36,239 bases of DNA, taken from the NCBI RefSeq assembly GCF_025642745.1, contig NZ_JANZKP010000035.1:1-36239 (forward strand). The letters are read 5' to 3'. The notes under the pieces are model-generated. The model had not been told where the DNA came from and made no database searches. It saw only the letters and a program-made list of their open reading frames with translations. Positions 19,447 through 27,674 of the stretch are shown here, in pieces (the first letter of the stretch is position 1; each line of letters opens with the position of its first letter). This DNA is from Cellulomonas sp. RIT-PI-Y (GTDB lineage: Bacteria; Actinomycetota; Actinomycetes; Actinomycetales; Cellulomonadaceae). The position numbers were made by a program, and so were the translations under genes.

Positions 19447-20368
19447 GCCACGCGAACGCCGTCCGCGGCGCCCCACCGCCGCGGACGGCCTGCTCGTGGT
19501 CGACAAGCCCGCCGGGTGGACCAGCCACGACGTCGTCGCCAAGGCGCGCTGGCTGGCCGGGACCCGCAAGGTCGGGCACGCCGGGACGCTGGACCCGATG
19601 GCCACCGGCGTCCTGGTGCTCGGCGTGGGCCGGGCGACCAAGCTGCTGACCTACGTCGTCGGAGCGGACAAGGAGTACCGGGCGACGATCCGGCTGGGGG
19701 AGTCCACCACCACCGACGACGCCGAGGGCGAGCTGGTCCGGCGGATCGCGGTCCCGGAGGTCCCCGACGGGATCGACGCGGCGGTGGCCGCGCTGACCGG
19801 CGCGATCCAGCAGGTGCCCAGCGCGGTGAGCGCGATCAAGATCGACGGGCAGCGCGCCTACGCCCGGGTCCGGGCCGGGGAGGACGTGCAGCTGGCCGCC
19901 CGCCCGGTGACGGTGCACGAGTTCGAGGTCGGGGAGATCCGGGCCGTGGACGGCGTGGTCGACCTGGACGCGCGGGTGGTCTGCTCCTCCGGGACCTACA
20001 TCCGTGCGCTGGCGCGCGACCTCGGTGCCGCGCTCGGGGTCGGCGGGCACCTGACGATGCTGCGCCGGACCCGGGTCGGCGGGTACCCGGTGTCGACCGC
20101 CCGCGCGCTGGACGAGCTGGAGGCCTGGCCGATGGACGTGCCGCTGGACACCCTGCCGCTGACGGACGCCGCCCGGGCGACGTTCCCGGTCCGGGAGCTG
20201 ACCGCCGCGGAGGCCACCGCGCTGGGGCACGGGCAGCGGATCGCGCCGAGCGGGGTCGACGGGGCCGAGCGCACCGTCGCCGCGATCGGCCCGGACGGCG
20301 CCCTGGTGGCACTGATCGAGGACCGGGGACCGCAGGCGCGGCCGGTGCTGGTGTTCGCCGGGGCGTGA
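19436..20368 (+). CDS. truB: tRNA pseudouridine(55) synthase TruB
   Basis: Makes pseudouridine 55 in the T-loop of tRNAs. It has 310 residues. [17 protein letters not shown] opens the catalytic domain, and the nucleophile is Asp53 in [34 protein letters not shown] follows, and [17 protein letters not shown] is the later family motif. The C-terminal part (about residues 245-310) is a PUA-like or actinobacterial C-terminal domain. It starts inside the rbfA end (11-base overlap). A GTG overlaps its own stop, but the ribF start is placed farther downstream. Confidence 0.96.
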   Translation: MVAEPRERRPRRPTAADGLLVVDKPAGWTSHDVVAKARWLAGTRKVGHAGTLDPMATGVLVLGVGRATKLLTYVVGADKEYRATIRLGESTTTDDAEGELVRRIAVPEVPDGIDAAVAALTGAIQQVPSAVSAIKIDGQRAYARVRAGEDVQLAARPVTVHEFEVGEIRAVDGVVDLDARVVCSSGTYIRALARDLGAALGVGGHLTMLRRTRVGGYPVSTARALDELEAWPMDVPLDTLPLTDAARATFPVRELTAAEATALGHGQRIAPSGVDGAERTVAAIGPDGALVALIEDRGPQARPVLVFAGA

Positions 20369-20439
20369 ACCACACCCCGGCAGGCGTGGCAGGCTTACCC
20401 GGGCGGAAGCAGTCGTCGTACACAGGAGCGGAGCCGCGC

Positions 20440-21447
20440 GTGCAGTGCTGGACCGGACTCGGGCAGGTGCCCGGGGACTTCGGGCCGTCGGTGGTCACCA
20501 TCGGCAACTTCGACGGCGTGCATCGCGGCCACACCAGCGTGCTGGCGCGGATGGTCGAGGACGCGCGGATCGCGGGCCTCGCCACGGTGGCCGTCACCTT
20601 CACCCCGCACCCGCAGCGGGTGCACCGCCCGGACACCGCGCCGCCGCTGCTGACCGGGGACGCCGACCGGCTGGAACTGCTGGCCGGGACCGGGCTGGAC
20701 GCGGTCCTGCTGGTCGACTACACGATGGACTTCGCCCGGCAGACCCCGGAGGAGTTCGTCCGGACCTACCTGGTCGACGGCCTGCGGGCCCGCACGGTCG
20801 TGGTCGGCCGGGACGTACGTTTCGGGCGGGACAACGCCGGCGACCTCGGCACCATGCGCGAGCTCGGCGAGCGGTTCGGCTTCACGGTCCGGGTGATCGA
20901 GGACGTCATCGGGGCACCGGACGCCACCAGCGCCGAAGGCGCTGAAGGTCGAGCCCGGCGCTGGTCCTCGACCTGGGTGCGTGAGCTGCTGGCCGCCGGG
21001 GACGTACGGGCGGCCGAGCGGGTGCTGGGCCACCCGCACCGGATGCGCGGGGTGGTCGTGCACGGCGACGCCCGTGGCCGGGAGCTCGGCTTCCCGACCG
21101 CCAACCTGGCGCCGGAGTCCGAGGGCATGGTCCCCGCGGACGGGGTGTACGCCGGATGGCTGCGGGTGGTGCGGCCGGCCGGGGAGCGGGTGCCGGCCAC
21201 CCCGTCGACCGCGTGCGTCCCGCTGCCCGCGGCGATCTCGGTCGGCACCAATCCGACCTTCGACGGCGAGCAGCGCCGGGTCGAGGCCTACGTGCTGGAC
21301 CGCACCGACCTGGACCTGTACGGCGCGAAGGTGGTGCTGGAGTTCGTCGCGCGGATGCGGCCGACCCTGCGGTTCACGGACATCGACGCGCTGATCGTGC
21401 AGATGCACACCGACGTCGACGGGGTGCGCGAGGTCCTGAGGGCTTAG
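20440..21447 (+). CDS. ribF: Bifunctional riboflavin kinase/FAD synthetase
   Basis: Phosphorylates riboflavin to FMN and adenylylates FMN to FAD. It has 335 residues. The N-terminal FAD-synthetase nucleotidyltransferase domain has [10 protein letters not shown] at residues 22-31 (HxGH-like) and [14 protein letters not shown] near 180. The C-terminal riboflavin kinase domain has [23 protein letters not shown] and [10 protein letters not shown]. The GTG at 20440, with GGAG six bases upstream, gives the expected VQCWTGL start before VVTIGNFDG. An in-frame GTG at 20365 overlapping the truB stop would add 25 unconserved residues. A modest insertion ([12 protein letters not shown]) precedes SSTWVR. 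Confidence 0.94.
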   Translation: MQCWTGLGQVPGDFGPSVVTIGNFDGVHRGHTSVLARMVEDARIAGLATVAVTFTPHPQRVHRPDTAPPLLTGDADRLELLAGTGLDAVLLVDYTMDFARQTPEEFVRTYLVDGLRARTVVVGRDVRFGRDNAGDLGTMRELGERFGFTVRVIEDVIGAPDATSAEGAEGRARRWSSTWVRELLAAGDVRAAERVLGHPHRMRGVVVHGDARGRELGFPTANLAPESEGMVPADGVYAGWLRVVRPAGERVPATPSTACVPLPAAISVGTNPTFDGEQRRVEAYVLDRTDLDLYGAKVVLEFVARMRPTLRFTDIDALIVQMHTDVDGVREVLRA

Positions 21448-21451
21448 CTGA

Positions 21452-21457
21452 TAAGCT
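21452..21457 (+). promoter_or_regulatory. -10 of rpsO
   Basis: TAAGCT, 5 bases after the ribF stop, would start RNA near 21464 and give a leader of about 80 bases before the rpsO GTG. The -35 is unclear. Confidence 0.45.
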
Positions 21458-21477
21458 GGCATCGCCGTCAGAACGGC

Positions 21478-21521
21478 CGCGGAACGAGAGCGCCCGGGTG
21501 GACCTGCCCCGGAGCACCGCG
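21478..21521 (+). promoter_or_regulatory. Nested hairpin in the rpsO leader, possible S15 autoregulation site
   Basis: CGCGG (21478-21482) pairs with CCGCG (21517-21521). Inside, CCGGG (21494-21498) pairs with CCCGG (21508-21512) around a 9-base loop. Ribosomal protein S15 represses its own mRNA through leader structures that differ between phyla. This element is at the right place, but binding is inference. Confidence 0.35.
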
Positions 21522-21542
21522 CAACGAACATCTAGGAGAGTC

Positions 21543-21812
21543 GTGCCCCTCGACATCGACACCAAGAAGTCCATCATCGCCGAGTACGCCACCCACGAGG
21601 GCGACACCGGCTCCCCGGAGGTGCAGATCGCGCTGCTGACCCGGCGGATCAACGACCTGAACGAGCACCTCAAGGAGCACAAGCACGACCACCACAGCCG
21701 GCGCGGCCTGCTGCTGCTGGTCGGCCAGCGCCGTCGGCTCCAGGCGTACCTGCAGAAGACCGACATCACCCGCTACCGCAGCCTGATCGAGCGGCTCGGC
21801 CTGCGGCGATGA
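21543..21812 (+). CDS. rpsO: Ribosomal protein S15
   Basis: Primary-binding 30S protein that contacts the 16S rRNA central-domain three-way junction. It has exactly 89 residues, the usual length. [31 protein letters not shown] and [21 protein letters not shown] are highly conserved and hold the rRNA contacts. The GTG at 21543 follows AGGAG at 21534-21538 by four bases. A strong terminator-like hairpin 7 bases after the stop separates it from pnp, the usual neighbour. Confidence 0.97.
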   Translation: MPLDIDTKKSIIAEYATHEGDTGSPEVQIALLTRRINDLNEHLKEHKHDHHSRRGLLLLVGQRRRLQAYLQKTDITRYRSLIERLGLRR

Positions 21813-21819
21813 CCGCGTG

Positions 21820-21853
21820 ACCAGCCCGGACCCCGTGTGGGGTCCGGGCTGGT
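21820..21853 (+). terminator. Terminator after rpsO
   Basis: ACCAGCCCGGACCCC (21820-21834), loop GTGT, and GGGGTCCGGGCTGGT (21839-21853) form a perfect 15-pair stem. No U-tract follows. It is the strongest hairpin in the window and implies that pnp is transcribed at least partly on its own or from processed RNA. Confidence 0.8.
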
Positions 21854-21937
21854 CCTGCGTCGGGGGCCGGATGTCCCCGACGCACCATCGGACAAACCCG
21901 AGCCCGTCCCGGTCTCGTCCGGTCCTCGGTAGTGGCT

Positions 21938-21955
21938 CACGGAACGCGTTCCGTG
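21938..21955 (+). promoter_or_regulatory. Perfect 18-bp palindrome in the pnp leader
   Basis: CACGGAACG followed by CGTTCCGTG is a perfect palindrome 57 bases before the pnp start. It could be a DNA-binding site for a dimeric regulator, or fold in RNA as a stem. In enterobacteria the pnp leader has an RNase III-cut stem through which PNPase autoregulates; similarity in role is only a guess. Confidence 0.45.
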
Positions 21956-22012
21956 GACCTCGATCGAAGGCCGCCGCGGCCCGGGGGCTCACGAACCCGA
22001 AGGAGGGCACCC

Positions 22013-24244
22013 GTGGAGGGTCCCGAGATCCAGTTCGCCGAGGCCGTGATCGACAACGGTCGCTTCGGCACCCGCACCGTCCGCTTCGAGACCGGTCGGC
22101 TGGCCAAGCAGGCCGCCGGTTCCGCGATGGCCTACCTGGACGGCGAGACCGCCCTGCTGTCGGCCACCACGGCGGGCAAGCACCCCAAGGACCAGTTCGA
22201 CTTCTTCCCGCTGACGGTGGACGTCGAGGAGCGGCAGTACGCCGCCGGCAAGATCCCCGGCTCGTTCTTCCGCCGTGAGGGTCGTCCGTCCACCGACGCG
22301 ATCCTGGCCTGTCGCCTGATCGACCGCCCGCTGCGTCCCCTGTTCGTCAAGGGCCTGCGCAACGAGGTCCAGGTCGTCATCACCGTGCTGGCGATCCACC
22401 CGGACGACGCCTACGACGTGCTGGCGATCAACGCCGCGTCCATCTCCACCCAGATCTCCGGCCTGCCGTTCTCCGGCCCGGTCGGCGCGGTGCGTATCGC
22501 GCTGATCGACGGCCAGTGGGTCGCCTTCCCCCGGTACACCGAGCGGGAGCGCGCCACCTTCGAGATCGTGGTGGCCGGCCGGGTCGTCGAGGGCGGTGAC
22601 GTCGCGATCGCCATGATCGAGGCCGAGGCCCCGGAGAAGTCCTGGAACCTGATCAAGGACGAGGGCGGCACCGCGCCGACCGAGGCCGTGGTCGCCGAGG
22701 GCCTGGAGGCGTCCAAGCCGTTCATCAAGGCCCTGGTCGAGGCGCAGCAGCAGCTCGCCGCGCAGGCTGCCAAGGAGACCCGCGACTTCCCGACCTTCCC
22801 GGACTACCAGCCCGACGCGTACGCCGCGGTCGAGGGTGCCGGCGAGGCGAAGATCCGCGAGGCGATGACCATCGCCGACAAGCAGACCCGCGAGAACCGC
22901 CTGGACGAGGTCAAGGCCGAGATCCTGGCCGAGCTCGCCGGTACCTTCGAGGGTCGCGAGAAGGAGCTGTCCGCCGCGGTCCGCTCCGTGAACAAGAAGG
23001 TCATCCGCCAGCGGATCCTGACCGACGGCTTCCGGATCGACGGCCGCGGCCTGCGGGACATCCGCACCCTGTCCGCCGAGGTCGAGGTCCTGCCCCGCGT
23101 GCACGGCTCGGCGCTGTTCGAGCGCGGCGAGACCCAGATCATGGGTGTCACCACGCTGAACATGCTCCGGATGGAGCAGCAGCTGGACACGCTCTCCCCG
23201 GAGACCCGCAAGCGGTACATGCACAACTACAACTTCCCGCCCTACTCCACCGGTGAGACCGGCCGGGTGGGCTCGCCGAAGCGGCGCGAGATCGGGCACG
23301 GCGCACTCGCCGAGCGCGCGCTCATGCCGGTGCTGCCGAGCCGCGAGGAGTTCCCCTACGCGATCCGTCAGGTCTCCGAGGCGCTGGGCTCCAACGGCTC
23401 GACCTCGATGGGCTCGGTCTGCGCCTCGACCCTGTCGCTGCTGAACGCCGGTGTGCCGCTGCGCGCCCCGGTCGCCGGCATCGCCATGGGCCTGGTCTCG
23501 GACACCGTGGACGGCGTGACCAAGTACGCGGCGCTGACCGACATCCTGGGTGCCGAGGACGCGTTCGGTGACATGGACTTCAAGGTCGCCGGCACCCGCG
23601 AGTTCGTGACGGCCATCCAGCTCGACACCAAGCTCGACGGCATCCCCGCCTCCGTGCTGGCCGACGCGCTGACCCAGGCCAAGGAGGCTCGCCTCGCGAT
23701 CCTCGACGTGCTGAACGAGGCCATCGACGTCCCGGACGAGATGTCCCCGAACGCCCCGCGCGTCATCTCCGTGAAGGTGCCGGTCGACAAGATCGGCGAG
23801 GTCATCGGCCCGAAGGGCAAGATGATCAACCAGATCCAGGAGGAGACCGGCGCCGACATCTCGATCGAGGACGACGGCACGGTCTACATCGGCGCCACCG
23901 ACGGTCCGTCGGCGGAGGCCGCGCGGGCGGCGGTCAACGCGATCGCCAACCCGCACATGCCCGAGATCGGCGAGCGCTTCGTCGGGACCGTGGTCAAGAC
24001 CACGACCTTCGGCGCCTTCGTCTCGCTCTCCCCGGGCAAGGACGGCCTCCTGCACATCTCGCAGATCCGTCGCCTGGTCGGCGGCAAGCGGGTGGAGAAC
24101 GTCGAGGACGTGCTGAAGATCGGCCAGAAGGTCCAGGTCGAGATCGGCGAGATCGACCCGCGCGGCAAGCTGTCGCTGCACGCGGTGGTGGACGAGGCGG
24201 CGGACGGGTCCGGCTCTGCCGAGACCGAGAAGGCTGACGCCTGA
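22013..24244 (+). CDS. pnp: Polyribonucleotide nucleotidyltransferase (PNPase)
   Basis: 3'-to-5' phosphorolytic exoribonuclease that in actinobacteria also adds RNA tails. It has 743 residues. Two RNase PH-like cores flank an alpha-helical linker. The first core has [20 protein letters not shown]; the second has [37 protein letters not shown] and [19 protein letters not shown], with the catalytic acidic residues. A KH domain follows ([18 protein letters not shown], from about residue 590), then an S1 domain ([20 protein letters not shown]). AAGGAGG at 22000-22006, 6 bases before the GTG, fixes the start. The acidic tail ends one base before the M16 peptidase gene. Confidence 0.97.
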   Translation: MEGPEIQFAEAVIDNGRFGTRTVRFETGRLAKQAAGSAMAYLDGETALLSATTAGKHPKDQFDFFPLTVDVEERQYAAGKIPGSFFRREGRPSTDAILACRLIDRPLRPLFVKGLRNEVQVVITVLAIHPDDAYDVLAINAASISTQISGLPFSGPVGAVRIALIDGQWVAFPRYTERERATFEIVVAGRVVEGGDVAIAMIEAEAPEKSWNLIKDEGGTAPTEAVVAEGLEASKPFIKALVEAQQQLAAQAAKETRDFPTFPDYQPDAYAAVEGAGEAKIREAMTIADKQTRENRLDEVKAEILAELAGTFEGREKELSAAVRSVNKKVIRQRILTDGFRIDGRGLRDIRTLSAEVEVLPRVHGSALFERGETQIMGVTTLNMLRMEQQLDTLSPETRKRYMHNYNFPPYSTGETGRVGSPKRREIGHGALAERALMPVLPSREEFPYAIRQVSEALGSNGSTSMGSVCASTLSLLNAGVPLRAPVAGIAMGLVSDTVDGVTKYAALTDILGAEDAFGDMDFKVAGTREFVTAIQLDTKLDGIPASVLADALTQAKEARLAILDVLNEAIDVPDEMSPNAPRVISVKVPVDKIGEVIGPKGKMINQIQEETGADISIEDDGTVYIGATDGPSAEAARAAVNAIANPHMPEIGERFVGTVVKTTTFGAFVSLSPGKDGLLHISQIRRLVGGKRVENVEDVLKIGQKVQVEIGEIDPRGKLSLHAVVDEAADGSGSAETEKADA

Positions 24245-24245
24245 C

Positions 24246-25580
24246 GTGCCACTGCCTCTCCCGCTCGTCGCCCCGGGTGAGCCCGGGGCCGAGCTGACCT
24301 CCGCCGGGCAGGACGGGGACGACATCCGTCGTTCCGTCCTGCCCGGCGGGGTCCGCCTGCTCACCGAGCGCGTGCCCGGCATGCGCTCGGTGAGTGTGGG
24401 CGCCTGGGTCGGTGTCGGGTCCCGGGACGAGAGCGACGGCCACCACGGCTCGACGCACTTCCTGGAGCACCTGCTGTTCAAGGGCACCGCCCGCCGGACC
24501 GCGATGGACATCGCCGAGGCCTTCGACGAGGTCGGCGGCGAGGCGAACGCGGCCACCGGCAAAGAGCACACCTGCTTCTACGCACGGGTGCTCGACGAGG
24601 ACCTGTCCATGGCGACCGACGTGATCGCCGACATGGTCACCTCCGCCCGGCTGGACGCCGACGAGCTGGAGACCGAGCGCGGGGTCATCCTCGAAGAGCT
24701 CGCGATGAACGACGACGACCCGAGCGACGTGGCGCACGAGCGCTTCGCCTCGGTCGTGCTGGGCGACCACGAGCTGGGCCGTCCGATCGGCGGCACGCCG
24801 GACACGATCCGTGCGGTGCCCCGCGAGGCGGTGTGGGAGCACTACCGCCAGCACTACCGCCCCGACACCCTGGTGGTCACCGCCGCGGGCGGGGTGGACC
24901 ACGACGCACTGGCCGATCAGGTGGTGCGGGCGCTGACCGACGGCGGCTGGGAGCTGCCGCCCGGCCTCGCCCCCGCCGGTCGCCGCACCGCCACCGGGCC
25001 GGCATCCGCCGTCGTCCCGGACGGTGGGACCAGGGTCACCGTCACCCGGAGCACCGAGCAGGCGAACGTGCTGGTCGGCGGGGTGGGCATCACCGCCACC
25101 GACCCGCGCCGGTTCACGCTGTCGGTGCTGAACGCGGCGCTGGGCGGCGGGATGTCCTCCCGCCTGTTCCAGGAGATCCGGGAGAAGCGCGGTCTGGCGT
25201 ACTCCACCTACTCCTTCGCCTCCGGGCACGCCGACACCGGAGTGTTCGGCCTGTACGCGGGCTGCGCCCCGGCCAAGGTCGACCAGGTCACCGAGCTGCT
25301 GATCTCCGAGTGGGAACGGCTGGCCGACGGCGGGATCACCGAGGCCGAGCTGCGCCGGTCGATCGGACAGCTGTCCGGCGGCCTGGTGCTGAACCTGGAG
25401 GACTCCGGGTCGCGGATGAGCCGGCTCGGCAAGTCCGAGCTGGTGCACGGCGAGCTGCTGTCCACCGGCGAGGCGCTGGAGCGGCTGCGCGCCGTCACCG
25501 CCGAGCAGGTGCGGGAGCTGGCCGCGGAGCTGGCGTCCCGGCCGCGGTCCGTGGTGCGGGTCGGGCCGTTCGGCGACTGA
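24246..25580 (+). CDS. M16-family zinc metallopeptidase (PepR-like)
   Basis: Predicted zinc endopeptidase of the pitrilysin/processing-peptidase family. It has 444 residues. The inverted zinc motif HxxEH is His71-Phe-Leu-Glu74-His75, with the distal glutamate in ERGVILEEL at about residues 150-151. GLAYSTYSFASGHADTGVFGLYAGC lies in the second, non-catalytic M16 domain. The GTG at 24246 is one base after the pnp stop, so coupling is likely. Mycobacteria have the same pair (gpsI followed by pepR, Rv2783c-Rv2782c), which supports identity and orthology. The substrate is unknown. There is no signal peptide, so it is probably cytoplasmic. Confidence 0.93.
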   Translation: MPLPLPLVAPGEPGAELTSAGQDGDDIRRSVLPGGVRLLTERVPGMRSVSVGAWVGVGSRDESDGHHGSTHFLEHLLFKGTARRTAMDIAEAFDEVGGEANAATGKEHTCFYARVLDEDLSMATDVIADMVTSARLDADELETERGVILEELAMNDDDPSDVAHERFASVVLGDHELGRPIGGTPDTIRAVPREAVWEHYRQHYRPDTLVVTAAGGVDHDALADQVVRALTDGGWELPPGLAPAGRRTATGPASAVVPDGGTRVTVTRSTEQANVLVGGVGITATDPRRFTLSVLNAALGGGMSSRLFQEIREKRGLAYSTYSFASGHADTGVFGLYAGCAPAKVDQVTELLISEWERLADGGITEAELRRSIGQLSGGLVLNLEDSGSRMSRLGKSELVHGELLSTGEALERLRAVTAEQVRELAAELASRPRSVVRVGPFGD

Positions 25581-25599
25581 GCCCCGAAGGCCCCCAGGA

Positions 25600-25629
25600 C
25601 TGACCGTTCGCCCCGCGATCCGCCAGGAT
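25600..25629 (+). promoter_or_regulatory. Leaderless promoter of the AraC-like gene
   Basis: CTGACC (25600-25605), an 18-base spacer and CAGGAT (25624-25629) are followed by 6 bases and the ATG at 25636. Confidence 0.45.
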
Positions 25630-25635
25630 GGGGGG

Positions 25636-26406
25636 ATGAGCGCCACCACCGTCCCCGACCGGCGCCGCGTGCTGGTGCGCGGCGAGCTGGTGCACGACCT
25701 GACCGAGCTCACCACCGGTGACCCCGGGTTCCGTCTGGTGCTGCCGACGCCGCTGCCGATCCTGGTGCTGCGCGAGCGGACGGGGGAGCGGGTCGACCTC
25801 CTGACCGGTGAGCGCCGGGCGCTGGGGTCGGCGCTGTGCGGGCCGAGCACCCGGCCGTGGGCGGTCCGCGAGGTGGTCGGCACGCGGGTGACGGTGCTCC
25901 GGCTGCGGCCCGAGGCACTGGTGCGGCTCGGGATCACGGACCCGAGGCCGCTGGTGGACGGGGCGCGGGAGCTGGCATCGGCCGGATCGGCGGCCGGACT
26001 GGAGCCCTGCGTGGACGGTGCCGAGCTGGACCGGGTGCTCGCGGAGCGGGCGACAGCGCGGGACGAGGCACTGCGACGGCGACTCGGGGCGGCCGTCGGA
26101 CTGATCCTCGCGGAGCGGGGACTGGTGGCCGCCGTCGAGGTGGCCCGGGCCGCGCAGCTGCCGCCGTCGGAGCTGTTCCGGGTGCTCGACCGGACGCTCG
26201 GCACCGGACCGGAACAGCTGGCCGCCGCGCAGCGACTGCGGAGCACGGTGCGGGACGGGGTCCCCGCCGGCGCACCCGGGGGACGGGTGCTGGCGGTGCT
26301 GGGCGCGTTGCGGACCCTGCCGCCCAACGAGCTGGCCCGGCTCGGGTTGGACCACGGGGTGCTGGAGCTGGTGCTGCGGCACGGTGCGGAGCTGGCGGCG
26401 GGCTGA
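25636..26406 (+). CDS. AraC-like transcriptional regulator (tentative)
   Basis: Encodes 256 residues. The C-terminal third looks like a degenerate AraC helix-turn-helix: LGAAVGLILAERGLVAAVEVARAAQLPPSELFRVLDRTLGTGPEQLAAAQRLRS follows the family spacing, including a G-x-x-P-like turn and a final arginine. The N-terminal part (FRLVLPTPLPILVL ... CGPSTRPWAVREVVGTRVTVLRLRPEAL) resembles the ligand-sensing half of AraC proteins of the DUF6597 type. There are no transmembrane segments. It sits between the M16 peptidase and dapB on the same strand with its own -10. Target and ligand are unknown. The first recognition helix is weak, so binding to DNA is inference. Confidence 0.65.
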   Translation: MSATTVPDRRRVLVRGELVHDLTELTTGDPGFRLVLPTPLPILVLRERTGERVDLLTGERRALGSALCGPSTRPWAVREVVGTRVTVLRLRPEALVRLGITDPRPLVDGARELASAGSAAGLEPCVDGAELDRVLAERATARDEALRRRLGAAVGLILAERGLVAAVEVARAAQLPPSELFRVLDRTLGTGPEQLAAAQRLRSTVRDGVPAGAPGGRVLAVLGALRTLPPNELARLGLDHGVLELVLRHGAELAAG

Positions 26407-26447
26407 CGCCGGGTGAGCCGGTGGCGCGTCGAGCCGTGCGGCCCGAT

Positions 26448-26453
26448 TAGGGT
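26448..26453 (+). promoter_or_regulatory. Leaderless -10 of dapB
   Basis: TAGGGT is followed after 6 bases by the GTG at 26460. No -35 match is clear. Confidence 0.45.
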
Positions 26454-26459
26454 GCGTCC

Positions 26460-27209
26460 GTGACGACTCTGCGGGTGGCCGTGCTGGGCGCGGCGGGACG
26501 AATGGGCCGGACGGTGGTCGAGGCGGTGCAGGGCGCCCCCGGCCTGGAGCTGGTGGCGGCGCTGGACCGCTCGGACGACGTGGGCGCCCTGGCGGACACC
26601 GGGGCACAGGTCGCGGTGGACTTCACGGTGCCGTCGGTCACCGAGGCCAACGTCACCGCCCTGGTGCGCCAGGGCATCCACGCGGTGGTCGGGACCACGG
26701 GCTGGACCGAGGAGTCGCTGGGCCGGGTACGCGCCGAGCTGGCCGGACGCCCCGAGGTCGGGGTGCTGGTGGCGCCGAACTTCGCGCTCGGCGCCGTGCT
26801 GGCCGTGCGGTTCGCGGCGATGGCCGCCCGCTGGTTCGAGTCCGCCGAGGTGGTCGAGCTGCACCACCCGGACAAGGTCGACGCCCCGTCCGGCACCGCG
26901 CGGCACACCGCGGAGGCGATCGCCCGGGCCCGGGCCGCGGTCGGTCTGGGACCGATGCCGGATGCCACCCAGGGCGCCGACTCGGCCCGCGGCGCCGAGG
27001 TCGACGGGGTGCGGGTGCACGCGGTGCGCCTGCGCGGACTCACCGCGCACGAGGAGATCCTGCTCGGGAACCCGGGGGAGCAGCTGACCATCCGGCACGA
27101 CTCCTTCGACCGGGTGAGCTTCGTGCCCGGGGTGCTGCACGCGGTCCGGGCGATCGGCGGCCGACCGGGACTGACGGTGGGCCTGGACCAGTTGCTGGAC
27201 CTCGGCTGA
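26460..27209 (+). CDS. dapB: 4-hydroxy-tetrahydrodipicolinate reductase
   Basis: Reduces HTPA to tetrahydrodipicolinate with NAD(P)H on the diaminopimelate/lysine route, which feeds cell-wall synthesis. It has 249 residues, the length of the shorter Gram-positive DapB. GAAGRMGRTVVEAV is the nucleotide-binding loop. DFTVPSVTEANV, GTTGW and APNFALGAVL follow. The catalytic stretch ELHHPDKVDAPSGTA contains His135, His136 and Lys139. The GTG at 26460 gives VTTLRVAVLGAAGRMG, the usual beginning. The stop TGA overlaps the next ATG by one base. Confidence 0.97.
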   Translation: MTTLRVAVLGAAGRMGRTVVEAVQGAPGLELVAALDRSDDVGALADTGAQVAVDFTVPSVTEANVTALVRQGIHAVVGTTGWTEESLGRVRAELAGRPEVGVLVAPNFALGAVLAVRFAAMAARWFESAEVVELHHPDKVDAPSGTARHTAEAIARARAAVGLGPMPDATQGADSARGAEVDGVRVHAVRLRGLTAHEEILLGNPGEQLTIRHDSFDRVSFVPGVLHAVRAIGGRPGLTVGLDQLLDLG

Positions 27210-27670
27210 TGGGCGGTCGGCAGCGGGTGCCGCTGATCGCCGCGGCCGCGGTGACGGCGCTGCTCGCGCTGTACCTGTGGTTGGTGGCGGGGCGTGCGGT
27301 GGCGCTGATCCGCACCGGTGAGCCGGTGGGCATCGTGCTGGGGATCGCCTTCGGGGTGCTGCCGTTGCTGGTCCTGGCCCTGGTGGTCCGGGAGTGGCTG
27401 CTGGCGATCGACGTGCAGCGGATGGCCGACACGCTGGCCGATCGCGGCGAGCTGCCGGTGGACGACCTGCCCCGGTCGCCCGGGGGCCGGATCGACCGCG
27501 CGGCGGCGGTGGCGGCCTTCGACGCCGCGCGCACGGAGGCGGAGACCGCCGCGGCGGACGACTGGGGCACCTGGTACCGGTTGGCCTTCGCCTACGAGGC
27601 CGCGGGGGACAAGCGCCGAGCCCGCGCCGCGCTGCGGACGGCGTCCCGGATCCACCGCGGGCGGGTCTGA
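27209..27670 (+). CDS. Small membrane protein coupled to dapB
   Basis: Encodes 153 residues with no recognised name. Two hydrophobic segments lie near residues 8-28 (LIAAAAVTALLALYLWLVAG) and 40-62 (VGIVLGIAFGVLPLLVLALVVRE). A soluble C-terminal half contains DWGTWYRLAFAYEAAGDKRRARAALRTASRI, which looks like a single tetratricopeptide helix pair. The ATG overlaps the dapB stop by one base, so it should be translated with dapB. It ends 4 bases before the stop of the convergent GGDEF-EAL gene. I recall similar 'tetratricopeptide' membrane proteins beside dapB in other actinobacteria, but could not check. Function unknown. Confidence 0.8.
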   Translation: MGGRQRVPLIAAAAVTALLALYLWLVAGRAVALIRTGEPVGIVLGIAFGVLPLLVLALVVREWLLAIDVQRMADTLADRGELPVDDLPRSPGGRIDRAAAVAAFDAARTEAETAAADDWGTWYRLAFAYEAAGDKRRARAALRTASRIHRGRV

Positions 27671-27674
27671 GCCC

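Noticed and set aside
20365..20439. RibF starting at the GTG overlapping the truB stop
   Set aside because: The 25 extra residues are not conserved-looking, and the GTG at 20440 has GGAG at proper spacing and the family's normal N-terminus.
21989..27140. Two overlapping minus-strand open frames (860 and 1,048 codons) opposite pnp, the M16 peptidase and dapB
   Set aside because: Same high-GC shadow effect; low-complexity translation and no promoter or ribosome site.
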